DNA from: Verrucomicrobiota bacterium
GTDB taxonomy: Bacteria > Verrucomicrobiota > Verrucomicrobiia > Limisphaerales > VHDF01
Assembly (NCBI GenBank): GCA_016871495.1
Contig: VHDF01000005.1
Location: 33,791-97,790, forward strand
Length of the DNA: 64,000 nucleotides
Reading direction: 5' to 3'
Below, piece after piece: positions 64,000-64,000 of this stretch (positions are counted from its first letter, which is position 1; every line of letters starts with the position of its first letter). The notes under the pieces are model-generated. The model saw only the letters and a program-made list of their open reading frames with translations. It was not told the origin of the DNA and made no database searches. Both the position numbers and the translations under genes were made by a program.

Positions 64000-64000
64000 C

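Noticed and set aside
1..64000. tRNA, rRNA, CRISPR array, prophage or complete insertion sequence
   Set aside because: No cloverleaf, regularly spaced direct repeats, structural phage genes or transposase/integrase motifs were recognised on reading.

Overview
The window looks like a chromosomal contig of a Verrucomicrobiota bacterium, most likely from the Limisphaerales/Pedosphaera-like part of the phylum. This is inferred from gene content only. The pointers are paired DUF1592-type cytochrome and DUF1552 proteins, single pseudopilin-like proteins with a C-terminal H-x9-DG motif, very large secreted LamG/CotH proteins, many lipoprotein or twin-arginine-like leaders, high GC, weak Shine-Dalgarno signals, and intergenic spaces filled with palindromic repeats. 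No rRNA, tRNA, CRISPR array, phage or intact transposase was recognised.

Layout. 1-6 kb: 3' end of an enolase-superfamily dehydratase, a MiaE-like di-iron hydroxylase with a small membrane protein, and a 1373-residue secreted CotH/lamin-tail protein. 6-15 kb: a secreted NodB + CehA-like fusion, then divergently a plus-strand run: REC-metallo-beta-lactamase fusion, CDP-alcohol phosphatidyltransferase, flippase-like membrane protein, nucleotidyltransferase, NagB and a ChbG-like deacetylase. The middle three read as a polyol-phospholipid or lipid-linked headgroup pathway. 15-21 kb: LytTR regulator, TIM-barrel isomerase, NupG-like MFS transporter, DUF1552 protein and a pseudopilin. 21-26 kb: a 1602-residue LamG/Ig/CHRD protein with internal tandem duplications, followed by a strong terminator. 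26-33 kb: acylphosphatase, metallophosphoesterase, GT9 glycosyltransferase, a broken GT4 glycosyltransferase, a cell-wall amidase and a sugar-nucleotide epimerase. 33-42 kb: pseudopilin, hydroxypyruvate-isomerase-like protein, then a compact minus-strand run (receiver protein, ferritin-like protein, PQQ dehydrogenase/cytochrome, IspD, UDG-like). 41-50 kb: HAD hydrolase, A-type Fe-S protein, RlmI-like methyltransferase, a four-gene ABC/LysM operon and a SirB1-like protein. 50-64 kb: small unknown genes, the DUF1592/DUF1552 pair, a PbfA-like PLP enzyme, a decayed PQQ beta-propeller gene, a pseudopilin, a zinc metalloprotease, and pabB-pabC.

The most unusual content is non-coding. One family of exactly 130-bp hairpin elements with about 20-bp terminal inverted repeats occurs as four full copies and one solo end. 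A longer element of about 220 bp with similar termini occurs twice. A third repeat sits just downstream of three stop codons. Other long palindromes are scattered between genes. Two of the three pseudopilin genes are bracketed by these elements. One gene, a PQQ propeller, is cut off exactly at an element end, and another, the GT4 gene, carries an in-frame TAG and runs on through palindromic DNA. This suggests a MITE/REP-like element population that is shaping the genome.
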